Source: JAJPKK01 sp963781195 (GTDB taxonomy: Bacteria; Pseudomonadota; Alphaproteobacteria; Rhizobiales; Xanthobacteraceae). From it: a stretch of 64,000 bases of DNA. Where the stretch lies: assembly GCA_963781195.1 (NCBI GenBank), contig CAWAEZ010000011.1:868001-932000 (forward strand), read 5' to 3'. The notes under the pieces are model-generated. The model made no database searches, was not told the origin of the DNA, and saw nothing but the letters and a program-made list of their open reading frames with translations. Within the stretch, counting starts at the first letter, position 1, and each line of letters opens with the position of its first letter. This document shows positions 9,597 to 17,666 of the stretch, one piece after another. The position numbers and the translations under genes were made by a program.

Positions 9597-10451
9597 TCAT
9601 TTGCGGTCCCGCGGGCTCCGCGAGGCGAGCTCGGCGTAGTGCAGGCGCACCGTCTCGGCGCCATACTCGCGCTCGAGCCGGCGGATGGTGAAGTGCCCCT
9701 GCGCAATCTGCTGGAAATGGTTCATGAAGATCACGTTGACGGTGGCACCGCCGACCGCGCCCACCACCGGCAGCGCACTCGCGGCGACGCGGTCCGACAC
9801 CACAATCGAGAACCGCGACACGATCTCCGCCACCAGGCTGTTGAGCATGACGGTCGAAAACTCGGCGGCCCCGCGCTCGACGACGAAGGCGGCGGCGTTG
9901 CCCGAAAGCCGCGTCATCAGCGCCCGCGCGGCGAAGTAGCCGAGGTCGGTGCGCACCGCGGTGCTGCTGCGCGAGCCGAGCGCGAACACCTGCAGGCAGG
10001 CGAGCCGCGCTTCGAGCGTGCGCAGATCCTCGCCGTTATGGCGGGCGATATCGGCGATCGCGCGCAGCATGATCGTGGTCGTCAGCGGCAGCTCGACGAC
10101 GAGCCCCGGCATGCCGAAGAATCCGCTCACGCCGCCGCTCACCCCGGCGATCGCCGTCGAGAGCCAGGTGGCGGGAGGCGCCGGCGCCGCGTCGAGCGTC
10201 TCGATCGCGGTCTTCAGGCATTTCTGGATCGCGGCCTCGACGGCCCGCGAGAGGCCCCGGCTCGCCCGCCGCGGCAACAATTGAACCACCCGGTTGACGG
10301 GGGCGCCGGCATAGTCGGCGAGGCGGGCGGCGAAGTTCTGATTTTCAAGCGAATGCACGGCCCGGGCGAGCGCGCGGTGATGGGCACGCGGCAAAGGCGC
10401 CGCGAGGTTCAAAACCCCAGTGTCCTGCGTCCCGACGTTCTGGATGCCCAA
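9597..10451 (-). CDS. EcsC family protein
   Basis: 284 residues. The central GVSGGVSGFFGMPGLVVELP and LTTTIMLRAIADIARHNGED, with DLGYFAARALMTRL and VVGAVGGATVNVIFMNHFQ near the end, fit the EcsC family (PF12787). The family is named after a Bacillus gene linked to an ABC exporter, but its biochemical role is not known. Gly-rich hydrophobic stretches suggest membrane association. It lies between the P-type ATPase (77 bp upstream) and DUF445 (31 bp downstream) on the same strand, so a role in envelope or metal homeostasis with them is inference from position. Confidence 0.75.
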   Translation of the reverse strand: MGIQNVGTQDTGVLNLAAPLPRAHHRALARAVHSLENQNFAARLADYAGAPVNRVVQLLPRRASRGLSRAVEAAIQKCLKTAIETLDAAPAPPATWLSTAIAGVSGGVSGFFGMPGLVVELPLTTTIMLRAIADIARHNGEDLRTLEARLACLQVFALGSRSSTAVRTDLGYFAARALMTRLSGNAAAFVVERGAAEFSTVMLNSLVAEIVSRFSIVVSDRVAASALPVVGAVGGATVNVIFMNHFQQIAQGHFTIRRLEREYGAETVRLHYAELASRSPRDRK

Positions 10452-10528
10452 GCGGAGCCCACCTCTCGAACAACCCCACGGGACGCCCGTCGGGGAATAC
10501 CGTCAGGTTCCACCGACCCGAGCTGCGA

Positions 10529-12690
10529 TTACTGGTATCGCAAGATGGGCCGCATTCCGTTGAGCGCCGCCATGATCGCCGATCCGTTGCTGATGATCGC
10601 GGTGGTCACCGGGCTCACCAGCCCTCCAGGAAGAGCTAGTGCCAGCGCGAGCGTATTCAAGCCCGCGACGATGACGTAGTTCTGCTTGATCAGGGAGACC
10701 GCGCCCCGCGAGATGTCGACCGCCTTGACGAGCTTCCACAGCGAATCTTCCATCAGCACCACGTGCGCCGATTCATGGGTCACGTCGGCGCCGTATTTCA
10801 TGGCGATGCCGACATCGGCGAAGCTCAGCGCCGGCGAGTCGTTGATGCCGTCGCCGACCATGGCGACGACGTTGCCGCGTCGCTGCAACTCCTGGATGAC
10901 GCTCGCCTTGTCGGCCGGCATCATGTCGGCGAACTCGCCGGTAAGGCCGAGCCGCGAGCTCACCGCCTTGGCGACCACCGCGTTGTCGCCGGTCAGCATG
11001 ATCGTGTTGCGCACGCCCAACGCGTGCAGCCGGCTGATCACCGCGCGGCTTTCGGGCCGGATCTTGGTCGGCATAGGCGACGAGGCCGCCGAGCTTGCCG
11101 TCCACGGCGATATAGAGGCAGGAATAGCCGTTGCGATCGAGCGCCTTGCGGTCGCTCGCGGCGCAGTCGACATTGATCGCCGACTGGCGCATGAAGCGCT
11201 CGCTGCCGACATGGAGATAGTAGCCGTTGACCTGGCCCTCGACGCCGAGGCCGACCCGGTAGTGGGTCTCGTCGCAGGGCGGAAGATTGACCGCCAGCTC
11301 GCGCGCGCGGCTCCGCAGCGCCTCGGCGACCGGATGGTGCAGGCGCGTTTCCGCCGCGGCGGCGAGGCCGAGCAGATGGTTCGGCGTGACGTGGTCGACG
11401 TAGCCGATGACGTCGATCACCGCCGGCACGCCGTGGGTGAGCGTGCCGGTCTTGTCGAACACGATGGTGTCGACCTTGGCGAGCTTCTCCATGTGGCCGC
11501 CGCTCTTGATGACGATGCCGGCGCGGGCGGCATGGGTCATCGAGGACAGCACCGAGGTCGGCGCCGCGACGCGGATGCCGGTCCCGTAATCGACGATGAC
11601 CAGCGACAGGAAGCGGCTGAAGTCGGCCGTCAGCGCTGCGGTTCCGGCGGCGAGCCCGATCGTCGGCACCACCAGCCTGTCGGCCAGCAGCTCGGCGTGG
11701 TTCTGCATGCGGGTGTCGCCGAGCGGCGCCGACTCCACGAGATGCGCGATCTGCCCGGCCGTGGTGTCGTTGCCGACCCGGGTGGCACGGATCGTCAACT
11801 GGCCTTCGCGCAGCACGGTGGCGGCGAACGCGGCATCGCCGGTGGCGCGCGTCACCGGCAGGCCTTCACCGGTGATGGTCTTCTGGTCGATGCTGGCGGT
11901 GCCGTCGATGATCTCGCCGTCGACGGGAATCATTTCGCCGGGATAGACGACGACGAGATCGCCGACCACGATCTCGACGGCGGGGACCGCGGTGATCTGG
12001 CCGTCGCGCAGGATCCAGGCGCTCTTGGAGCGGAATTCCAGCAGGCCGGCGATGGCGCGGCGCGAGCCCGCCGCGGTCAGGTCGCGAATCCAGTCGCCGA
12101 GCTTGATCAGCCAGGTGACCAGCGAGCCGGCGAGCGGGTTCGACTGCATGATCGAGGCCGAGATCGCCAGGGTGTCGAGTACATCGATGTTGAGGCGGCT
12201 CTCATTGCTCCACACCCGCCACGCCCGCTTGGCGATCGGAAGCGCGTTCCACAACATCAGCGGCATGTTGACCGCGACGACCACCGGATTGGCGCTGAAC
12301 GCCATCAGGAGCGACAGCGTCGGCAGGTTGAGCGGGGAACGCGCGGAAAACAGGCCGGGGACGTCGGCCTTGGTCGGCGCGGCGGGACCCGGCACCGGCA
12401 CCGGCGACGCCGACTCCGGCGCGGCCGGCACGGAGAAGGCGAGCAGCGCCGAGAGTCTGCTGGGGCGATACCGCCTTGAGGTGGGACAGCAAATCCTGGA
12501 GCAACGGCTCCTTGGCGCGATCGAATTCGATCACGACGCTGGCGCAGTCCTCATTGGCGCGCGCGCCGGTGATGCCCGGCTGCGCCCGCAGCCAGGCCAT
12601 CGCCTTGTCGGCCAGCGCCGTCTTGCGCCACAGTTCGGGCACATGGAGGCGTACCCGGCCCGGCATGTAATGACGTACGGCGACTTCCAT
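10529..12690 (-). pseudogene. P1B-like cation ATPase with HMA_2 domain and no CPx motif, two frameshifts
   Basis: From ATG 12690: an N-terminal domain with HYMPGRVRLHVPEL and no CxxC (residues 1-80); membrane segments; an actuator loop with TGEGLP; a phosphorylation site DKTGTLTHG; an HP motif in RLHHPVAEAL; and hinge GDGINDSPAL near the end. Two +1 shifts interrupt it: GGGG at 12462-12465 (GGG gives AVSPSRLSALLAF) and GG at 11066-11067 (G gives VAYADKIRPESRAV). Repaired length is 719 residues, normal for P1B pumps. The helix before the phosphorylation domain reads VDYGTGIRVAAPTSVLSS, where heavy-metal pumps have CPx/xPC. The substrate is therefore not predictable. It lies 22 bp after the HMA_2 gene. 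Confidence 0.85.
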
Positions 12691-12712
12691 ATCTGCGCAC
12701 CCGGTCTCGTGG

Positions 12713-13300
12713 TCAGGCCGGCGCAGCTTCGCCCTCGGCTTCGCGCGCGCTCTCGGCCAACTCGCTCTGCATCTCGATGAAATGATTCAAGCCGAACAGG
12801 GTGAGCGTGACCCATACCGGCGTGGCGGCCGCGGCACCGACTTCGAAGATCATGAAGCCGACGAGGCCGGCGCACAGCACCATTTTCAAGTCCAGCACGT
12901 TGCCCGACGCGACCTTGATCTCGCGGTCCCAGTGCCGGCAGAAATCCACCACCGCCTTGGCGGCGTCGGAATGCTCCGCGAGGAAGTTCGCCTCTTCCTC
13001 GATCCTGGTCGCGAGCGCATCGATCTCGTTGCTGGGCGGCTTGCGCGGCCGCGGCGGCGGAGCCGGCTGGTGCTCGTTGAAGCGATTGACGAAACCCGCC
13101 TGGAAATCGGCTTGACGGTCCGCATCGTAGCGCAGAACCACGCTGCCGGTTTCCGGATTGACCTCCACCTTCTCGATGCCCGGAATGACGCTGAACGTCT
13201 TCTGGATCTCTTCGAGCAACGCGGGATTGCCTTTCGCGGACGGAATTTTCATCCGCACGCGCCCAGGCACCTGATGGGCAATCTTGATTTTGACTTTCAT
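12713..13300 (-). CDS. HMA_2 domain membrane protein
   Basis: 195 residues. The N-terminal 75 residues (HQVPGRVRMKIPS, then IEKVEVNPETGSVVLRYD) have the ferredoxin-like pattern of HMA_2 (PF19991) without the CxxC of classical heavy-metal domains. A Pro-rich linker (PAPPPRPRKPP) and a helical stretch follow. The C-terminal part has two hydrophobic segments (MVLCAGLVGFMIFEVGAAAA, TPVWVTLTLFGLNHFIEM). The opening motif H-x-x-PGRVR-x-x-x-P is shared with the N-terminus of the adjacent ATPase, so the two carry homologous domains. Spacing of 15 and 22 bp to its neighbours indicates one transcript. Confidence 0.75.
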   Translation of the reverse strand: MKVKIKIAHQVPGRVRMKIPSAKGNPALLEEIQKTFSVIPGIEKVEVNPETGSVVLRYDADRQADFQAGFVNRFNEHQPAPPPRPRKPPSNEIDALATRIEEEANFLAEHSDAAKAVVDFCRHWDREIKVASGNVLDLKMVLCAGLVGFMIFEVGAAAATPVWVTLTLFGLNHFIEMQSELAESAREAEGEAAPA

Positions 13301-13315
13301 CGGTGGACGCGAACG

Positions 13316-13726
13316 TCAGGCTTTCTGAGGTTCGCCGACGGAATTCACCGTCGATTTGGCAGCATCGCCTTCGGCATGCACCTCGGCGACGATGTCATGG
13401 ACCTGCTCCTTGGCTTCCGCCACCATCTCACGGGTCTTGCGGCCGAACTTATAGGCGCCGCGCACGGTCGACTTGAACATCGGAGACAGCGCCGCTCCCA
13501 TCTTGGGCACATAGCGCGGGGCCAGCATCGCGGCGACGCCGATTACCATGCCGGGCAGCAACGCGACCTCGAACAACGCCACTCCGACCGCCACAACTCC
13601 GACCGTCGCCGCCACCGTAACCGCCTCGTTGACGGCCGGGTTGACCTCGGGAGCATCGCCGGCGTGAGCCTCGTCGTCCTGATGAGCAGGCTCGCTGGCG
13701 TGGCCATTGGGTTCGCGACTAAGCAT
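13316..13726 (-). CDS. DUF5132-like small membrane protein
   Basis: 136 residues from ATG 13726, chosen because GGAGGG precedes it; an upstream ATG at 13759 in the same frame has poorer support. An acidic, His-containing N-terminus (HASEPAHQDDEAHAGDAPEV) leads into one or two hydrophobic segments (AVTVAATVGVVAVGVALFEV, LLPGMVIGVAAMLAPRYV) and a charged helical tail. Such proteins commonly neighbour HMA_2 genes. It is the first gene of the leftward operon and faces the PadR promoter region. Confidence 0.65.
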   Translation of the reverse strand: MLSREPNGHASEPAHQDDEAHAGDAPEVNPAVNEAVTVAATVGVVAVGVALFEVALLPGMVIGVAAMLAPRYVPKMGAALSPMFKSTVRGAYKFGRKTREMVAEAKEQVHDIVAEVHAEGDAAKSTVNSVGEPQKA

Positions 13727-13936
13727 AAAGTCCCTCCGTTGGAGCGTCCGGATCGTCAAAAAACGTCGGTCTACAGAGACACTTCCGAGACTCCGCCGCG
13801 CCCGTTTCGATTAGCAGCGGTTCATGACAATGCGGCGACGAACCGGGCCGGAAGGTGTCTGCTCGAACGTTTATTCGACCCATTTTGACCACCACCGCTC
13901 ATGAACCGTTCTAGCAAAAACCGGTCCGCGGCGCAC

Positions 13937-13966
13937 TTGACAGTTTAATATCGTAAGATATATCTT
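13937..13966 (+). promoter_or_regulatory. padR promoter with palindromic operator
   Basis: TTGACA at 13937-13942 is followed, after 16 bp, by TATATC (13959-13964) as a -10 candidate. The perfect 12-bp palindrome AAGATATATCTT (13955-13966) overlaps the -10. The region is AT-rich in a GC-rich genome and lies 48 bp before the likely padR start. Autorepression, and control of the divergent metal operon starting at 13726, are likely. Confidence 0.6.
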
Positions 13967-14013
13967 TCGCTGTGACTAAAGATAGCTCTAACGATAAACA
14001 CACAGGAACTCTA

Positions 14014-14662
14014 ATGCATCATCTCCATGGAATCTTTCATGAACTGCGCCAGCATCTGTCAGGCGACATGCGTCATCGCGGCAAGCACCATCGCCGGGGC
14101 CGTGGTTTCGGCCACGTATTCGGCGATCGCGGGCGAATCGGGATTCGACCGCTCCGGCTTCCGCACCGGCCGCAAGCTCGCGGGCGACGACCTGCAGCTC
14201 CTGCTGCTGGCGCTGATCGCGGAAAAACCGAGTCATGGTTACGACTTGATCAAAGTGCTCGAAGAGCGGTCAGGAGGCTATTACGTACCAAGCCCCGGCA
14301 TGATCTATCCGGCGCTGACCTACCTCGAAGAGGCGGGGCACGCGACCGTGGAGCCGGAAGGCACCAAAAAACTCTACCGCATCAGCGACGACGGCAAGGC
14401 CTATCTCGACGAGCACCGCGAGGAGACCGACGAGCTGATGGCCCAGCTCGACCGCATCGGCCGCAAGATGAAGGACTTCCAGCGAGCGTTCTCCGGCGAT
14501 CAGGACGGCCCCGGCGACGAGGGCGACACCAACGAGCTGCGGCAGGCCCGGCGCGACTTGCGGCGCGTCCTGCACGAGCGCAAGCGCGGCACGCCCGAGG
14601 AAAGCCGGCGGGTCGCCGAAATCCTGCGCCGGGCGATCGCCGAGATCGTCGGCAAGGCCTGA
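14014..14662 (+). pseudogene. PadR family regulator of the YqjI type with His-rich N-terminus, one frameshift
   Basis: The start ATG 14014 follows AGGAA. The first frame gives a His-rich head (MHHLHGIFHELRQHLSGDMR, then HRGKHHRRGRGFGHVFGDRG); the next frame gives FDRSGFRTGRKLAGDDLQLL and a classic PadR winged helix (EKPSHGYDLIKVLEER, PSPGMIYPALTYLEEAGH, KKLYRISDDGKAYL). GGG at 14140-14142 read as GG joins them as GRIGFDRSGF, for 215 residues. YqjI of E. coli is a nickel-responsive PadR repressor with such a His-rich arm. Here the target is probably the divergent ATPase operon. Confidence 0.85.
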
Positions 14663-14694
14663 CGTTCTGCTCCCTCGCGGCATGTCGCATTGCC

Positions 14695-14722
14695 GTCACG
14701 GATGTTCACCAACATCCGTGAC
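14695..14722. terminator. Inverted repeat between padR and ppk2
   Basis: A perfect 12-bp stem (GTCACGGATGTT at 14695-14706, complement at 14711-14722) with a CACC loop lies 33 bp after the padR stop. No T-tract follows, so termination is probable but not certain. Confidence 0.5.
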
Positions 14723-14815
14723 CGCCGCGGCTGCGAGCGCGAGCCCGGCTCTTCCGGGCGCGACGCCCACAGGGTTCGGGCATAACCGAACCCTCCGCCG
14801 CTCATTGCCGATGGG

Positions 14816-15733
14816 ATGCAAATGAACGACAGCAATCAGGCCAGCCTGCGCGACCGGATCCACGACGAGCTCATCGACAGCGTCGACGAAGAGCTGGAGC
14901 TCGAGATCGACGACGACCGCCTCTCCGCGCTGCTGGACGAAACCGGCCAGACCACCCACGGCATCGATCGCAGGATCTACTTCGAGGAGCTGCTCCGCCT
15001 GCAGAAGGAGCTCGTCAAGCTGCAGGATTGGGTGGTCCACCAGAAGCTGAAGGTCGTCGTCCTGTTCGAGGGCCGCGACGCCGCCGGCAAAGGCGGCGTC
15101 ATCAAGCGGGTCACCCAGCGGCTCAATCCACGATCCTGCAAGGTGGTGGCGCTGTCGGCGCCGACCGAGCGCGAGCGCACCCAGTGGTACTTCCAGCGCT
15201 ACGTCCAACACCTGCCGGCCGGCGGCGAGATCGTGCTGTTCGACCGCAGCTGGTACAACCGCGCCGGCGTCGAGCGGGTGATGGGCTTCTGCACCGACGA
15301 GGAGGCCGAGGAGTTCTTCCGCAGCGTGCCCGACTTCGAACGCATGCTGGTGCGCTCCGGCATCATCCTCATCAAGTACTGGTTCTCCATCACCGACGAC
15401 GAGCAGAACCTGCGCTTCCTGATGCGGATCAAGGATCCGCTCAAGCAATGGAAGCTCAGCCCCATGGACCTGGAATCCCGGCGTCGCTGGGAGCATTACA
15501 CCAAGGCCAAGGAAGAGATGCTGGAGCGTACCAGCCTGCCGGAATCGCGCTGGTGGATCGTCGAGGGCGTCGACAAGAAGCGGGCGCGGCTCAACTGCAT
15601 GCACCACCTCCTGCAGCAGGTGCCCTACCAGGAGGTCGTCCACGACACCATCGTGATGCCGCCGCGCGAGCGCCAGCCGGACTATGCGCGCGAGCCGATC
15701 CCGGCCGAGATGTACGTTCCGGCGATCTACTGA
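14816..15733 (+). CDS. ppk2: Polyphosphate kinase 2
   Basis: 305 residues. Cytosolic enzyme that uses polyphosphate to phosphorylate nucleotides. Walker A reads GRDAAGKGG, the lid/Walker B region LFDRSWYNRAGVERVMGF, and the PPK2 segments SAPTERERTQWYFQRYV, LIKYWFSI and WKLSPMDLESRRRWEHY are present. Length and single-domain layout fit class I PPK2 (about 300 residues). The start could also be ATG 14822, six bases later. It stands alone between padR and a DUF6152 gene. Confidence 0.92.
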   Translation: MQMNDSNQASLRDRIHDELIDSVDEELELEIDDDRLSALLDETGQTTHGIDRRIYFEELLRLQKELVKLQDWVVHQKLKVVVLFEGRDAAGKGGVIKRVTQRLNPRSCKVVALSAPTERERTQWYFQRYVQHLPAGGEIVLFDRSWYNRAGVERVMGFCTDEEAEEFFRSVPDFERMLVRSGIILIKYWFSITDDEQNLRFLMRIKDPLKQWKLSPMDLESRRRWEHYTKAKEEMLERTSLPESRWWIVEGVDKKRARLNCMHHLLQQVPYQEVVHDTIVMPPRERQPDYAREPIPAEMYVPAIY

Positions 15734-15937
15734 CGCGGCATCCCCGAGACACCCCTGTGACAAGATGGGATACGGCGCGAATCCGGCGCCGTTTCCCGTC
15801 CGACGCACAAGAGCCGTGGGGTCGGGATCCGAACCGGGAGCGTGGCCTGCCCGTCCTGGTAGGCAAATCCCTCCGACCTGCTAAAGTGAGACGCCTCTCC
15901 GAGGCGCAGGCCAGCCCGAAGCGCAGCCGCGGAACTC

Positions 15938-16351
15938 ATGAAACGGCTCTCGATCCCATTGTTGGTGATCCCATTTTTGGTGATCCCATTGTTGGCAAGC
16001 CTCGCCGTCGCCGCCACGGCGATCCCGGCCAGTGCCCATCACTCCATCGCGGTGTTCGATCAGATCCACCCGCTCGAGCTGGTGGGGACGGTCAAGGAGT
16101 TCCGCTACAGCAGCCCCCACACGTTCATCCTCCTCGACGTGACCGACAAGGACCAGCACACGGTCACCTGGAACCTGGAGGGCAACAGCCCCAATAGTTT
16201 GAGCTGGGACGGCTGGTCGCACACGACGCTCAAGCCGGGCGACGAACTCCGGCTCGTCGTCTTCCCGCTGCGCAGCGGCGCACCCGGCGGCGCCTGGCAC
16301 CCCGCGCGGTCGCGCTACAAGGACGGCTCTCCCATCGTTGCCGGGCGTTAA
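15938..16351 (+). CDS. Exported DUF6152 protein
   Basis: 137 residues. The signal peptide has an unusual five-residue periodicity (IPLLV IPFLV IPLLA) from three in-frame 15-bp repeats. The mature protein begins HHSIAVFDQIHPLELVGTVK and continues SPHTFILLDV, WNLEGNSPNSLSWDGW and LKPGDELRLVVFPLRSG, the pattern of DUF6152, a small periplasmic beta-rich family of unknown function that often has an N-terminal HH. A metal-related role beside the efflux genes is possible but unproven. Confidence 0.75.
   Translation: MKRLSIPLLVIPFLVIPLLASLAVAATAIPASAHHSIAVFDQIHPLELVGTVKEFRYSSPHTFILLDVTDKDQHTVTWNLEGNSPNSLSWDGWSHTTLKPGDELRLVVFPLRSGAPGGAWHPARSRYKDGSPIVAGR
15952..15996 (+). repeat. Three 15-bp tandem repeats inside a signal peptide
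   Basis: Units GATCCCATTGTTGGT, GATCCCATTTTTGGT and GATCCCATTGTTGGC lie at 15952-15966, 15967-15981 and 15982-15996. Each is five codons (IPLLV-type), so gain or loss of a unit would change signal-peptide length without a frameshift. Confidence 0.9.
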
Positions 16352-16475
16352 CGACGGCGGCTGCCTCGCTCCCCCTTATAACCGTTTTCCTTGCAGGACG
16401 GCTCGGCCGCGTGCCACTCTTGAAAAATCGTGCGCGCCGGATCGGCAGGCCGGACGTGCCCGAAGTGGGATCGAA

Positions 16476-17666
16476 ATGTCAGAGGAAATGCCGCCATTGC
16501 GTTCGCGTCCGCGCTACGGACGCGGTTGGCTATTGCTGCTGGTCGGCTTGGCCGCCGGCGTTGCTGGCGATCGGTGGTTTCTGGCGTCGAAATATGCGCC
16601 CTCGACCGGGGTCCATCCGGTAGCGGCCAGCGAACCTGGTCAGGCCGCCTTTTCCCGCGTCGGCGATCGCATCGTGGTGCCCGCGGCCTCGTCGCTCCGC
16701 ACCCGGCTGACCCTCGAAGAACCCTCCATGAAGGAGGTCGCGCAGGTCCTGGTGCTGCCCGGGCTGGTCGAGGCTGATCCCGCCCGCACGGTGAACGTGA
16801 TGCCGCCCGTCACCGGCCGCGTCATCGACCTCATGGCGCAGCTCGGTGGCCGGGTTTCGATGGGCGAAGAGCTCGCGGTGATCGACTCCAGCGACCTCGC
16901 ACAAGCCATCTCGGACGGCGAAAAGGCGCGCTCGGCGCTCAAGCTCACCAAGCAGACCCTCGATCGTCTGATCTCCCTGGAGAAGACGTCGGCCATCGCC
17001 GTGAAGGAACGCGAGCAGGCGCAAAGCGACTTCGCCCAGGCGCAGTCGGAGCTCGAACGAGCCGATGGCCGACTTCGCGCAATCGGCGCGCCGGCCGGCC
17101 AGAAAGTGAGTTCGCGGCTCTTATCGGTGAAGGCGCCGGTGTCCGGCAGCGTACTCTCATTGCAGGTGGCACCGGGCGCCTATCTCAACGACGCGACCGC
17201 CGCGATGATGACCATCGCGAACCTGGAGACCATCTGGGTCACCGCCAACGTCCCGGAAAAGGACACGTCGTTCATCGCCAAGGACCAGCCGGTCACGGTC
17301 ACCTTCCCGGCCTACCCGGGTAAGGTCTATGATGGGAAGGTGCTGTTCGTCTCCGACGTGCTCGAACCCGACACCCGGCGAACCAAGGTTCGCATCGCCT
17401 TCGACAATCCGGACCGCCGCCTCAAGCCCGGCATGTTCGCCAATGTCAGCTTCAGCGCCCCCATGGTCTCGCGCCTCGTGGTGCCGACCTCCGCGCTCCT
17501 GATGTCGAACGACCGCACCAGCGTGTTCGCCGAGGTGCAGCCGTGGACCTTCGTCCGCCGCGACGTCGTGACCGATTACGAGGAAGGCAGCACCGCGGTC
17601 ATCAGGAGCGGTCTCGAGCCGGGCGAGCGCGTCGTCGTCAAGGGCGGGGTCGTGTTCAATGATTGA
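16476..17666 (+). CDS. Periplasmic adaptor (membrane fusion) protein of an HME-type RND pump
   Basis: 396 residues from ATG 16476. One N-terminal membrane anchor (GWLLLLVGLAAGVAGDRWF); a lipoyl/barrel-sandwich half (NVMPPVTGRVIDLMAQLGG), a coiled hairpin (about residues 150-205), the second lipoyl half (SVKAPVSGSVLSLQVAPG) and beta-barrel (YPGKVYDGKVLFVSDVLEPD, RLKPGMFANVSF) follow in CusB/CzcB order. It links the RND pump to an outer-membrane channel. Its stop overlaps the pump start by 8 bp, so the two are co-translated. No outer-membrane factor gene is nearby. Confidence 0.88.
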   Translation: MSEEMPPLRSRPRYGRGWLLLLVGLAAGVAGDRWFLASKYAPSTGVHPVAASEPGQAAFSRVGDRIVVPAASSLRTRLTLEEPSMKEVAQVLVLPGLVEADPARTVNVMPPVTGRVIDLMAQLGGRVSMGEELAVIDSSDLAQAISDGEKARSALKLTKQTLDRLISLEKTSAIAVKEREQAQSDFAQAQSELERADGRLRAIGAPAGQKVSSRLLSVKAPVSGSVLSLQVAPGAYLNDATAAMMTIANLETIWVTANVPEKDTSFIAKDQPVTVTFPAYPGKVYDGKVLFVSDVLEPDTRRTKVRIAFDNPDRRLKPGMFANVSFSAPMVSRLVVPTSALLMSNDRTSVFAEVQPWTFVRRDVVTDYEEGSTAVIRSGLEPGERVVVKGGVVFND

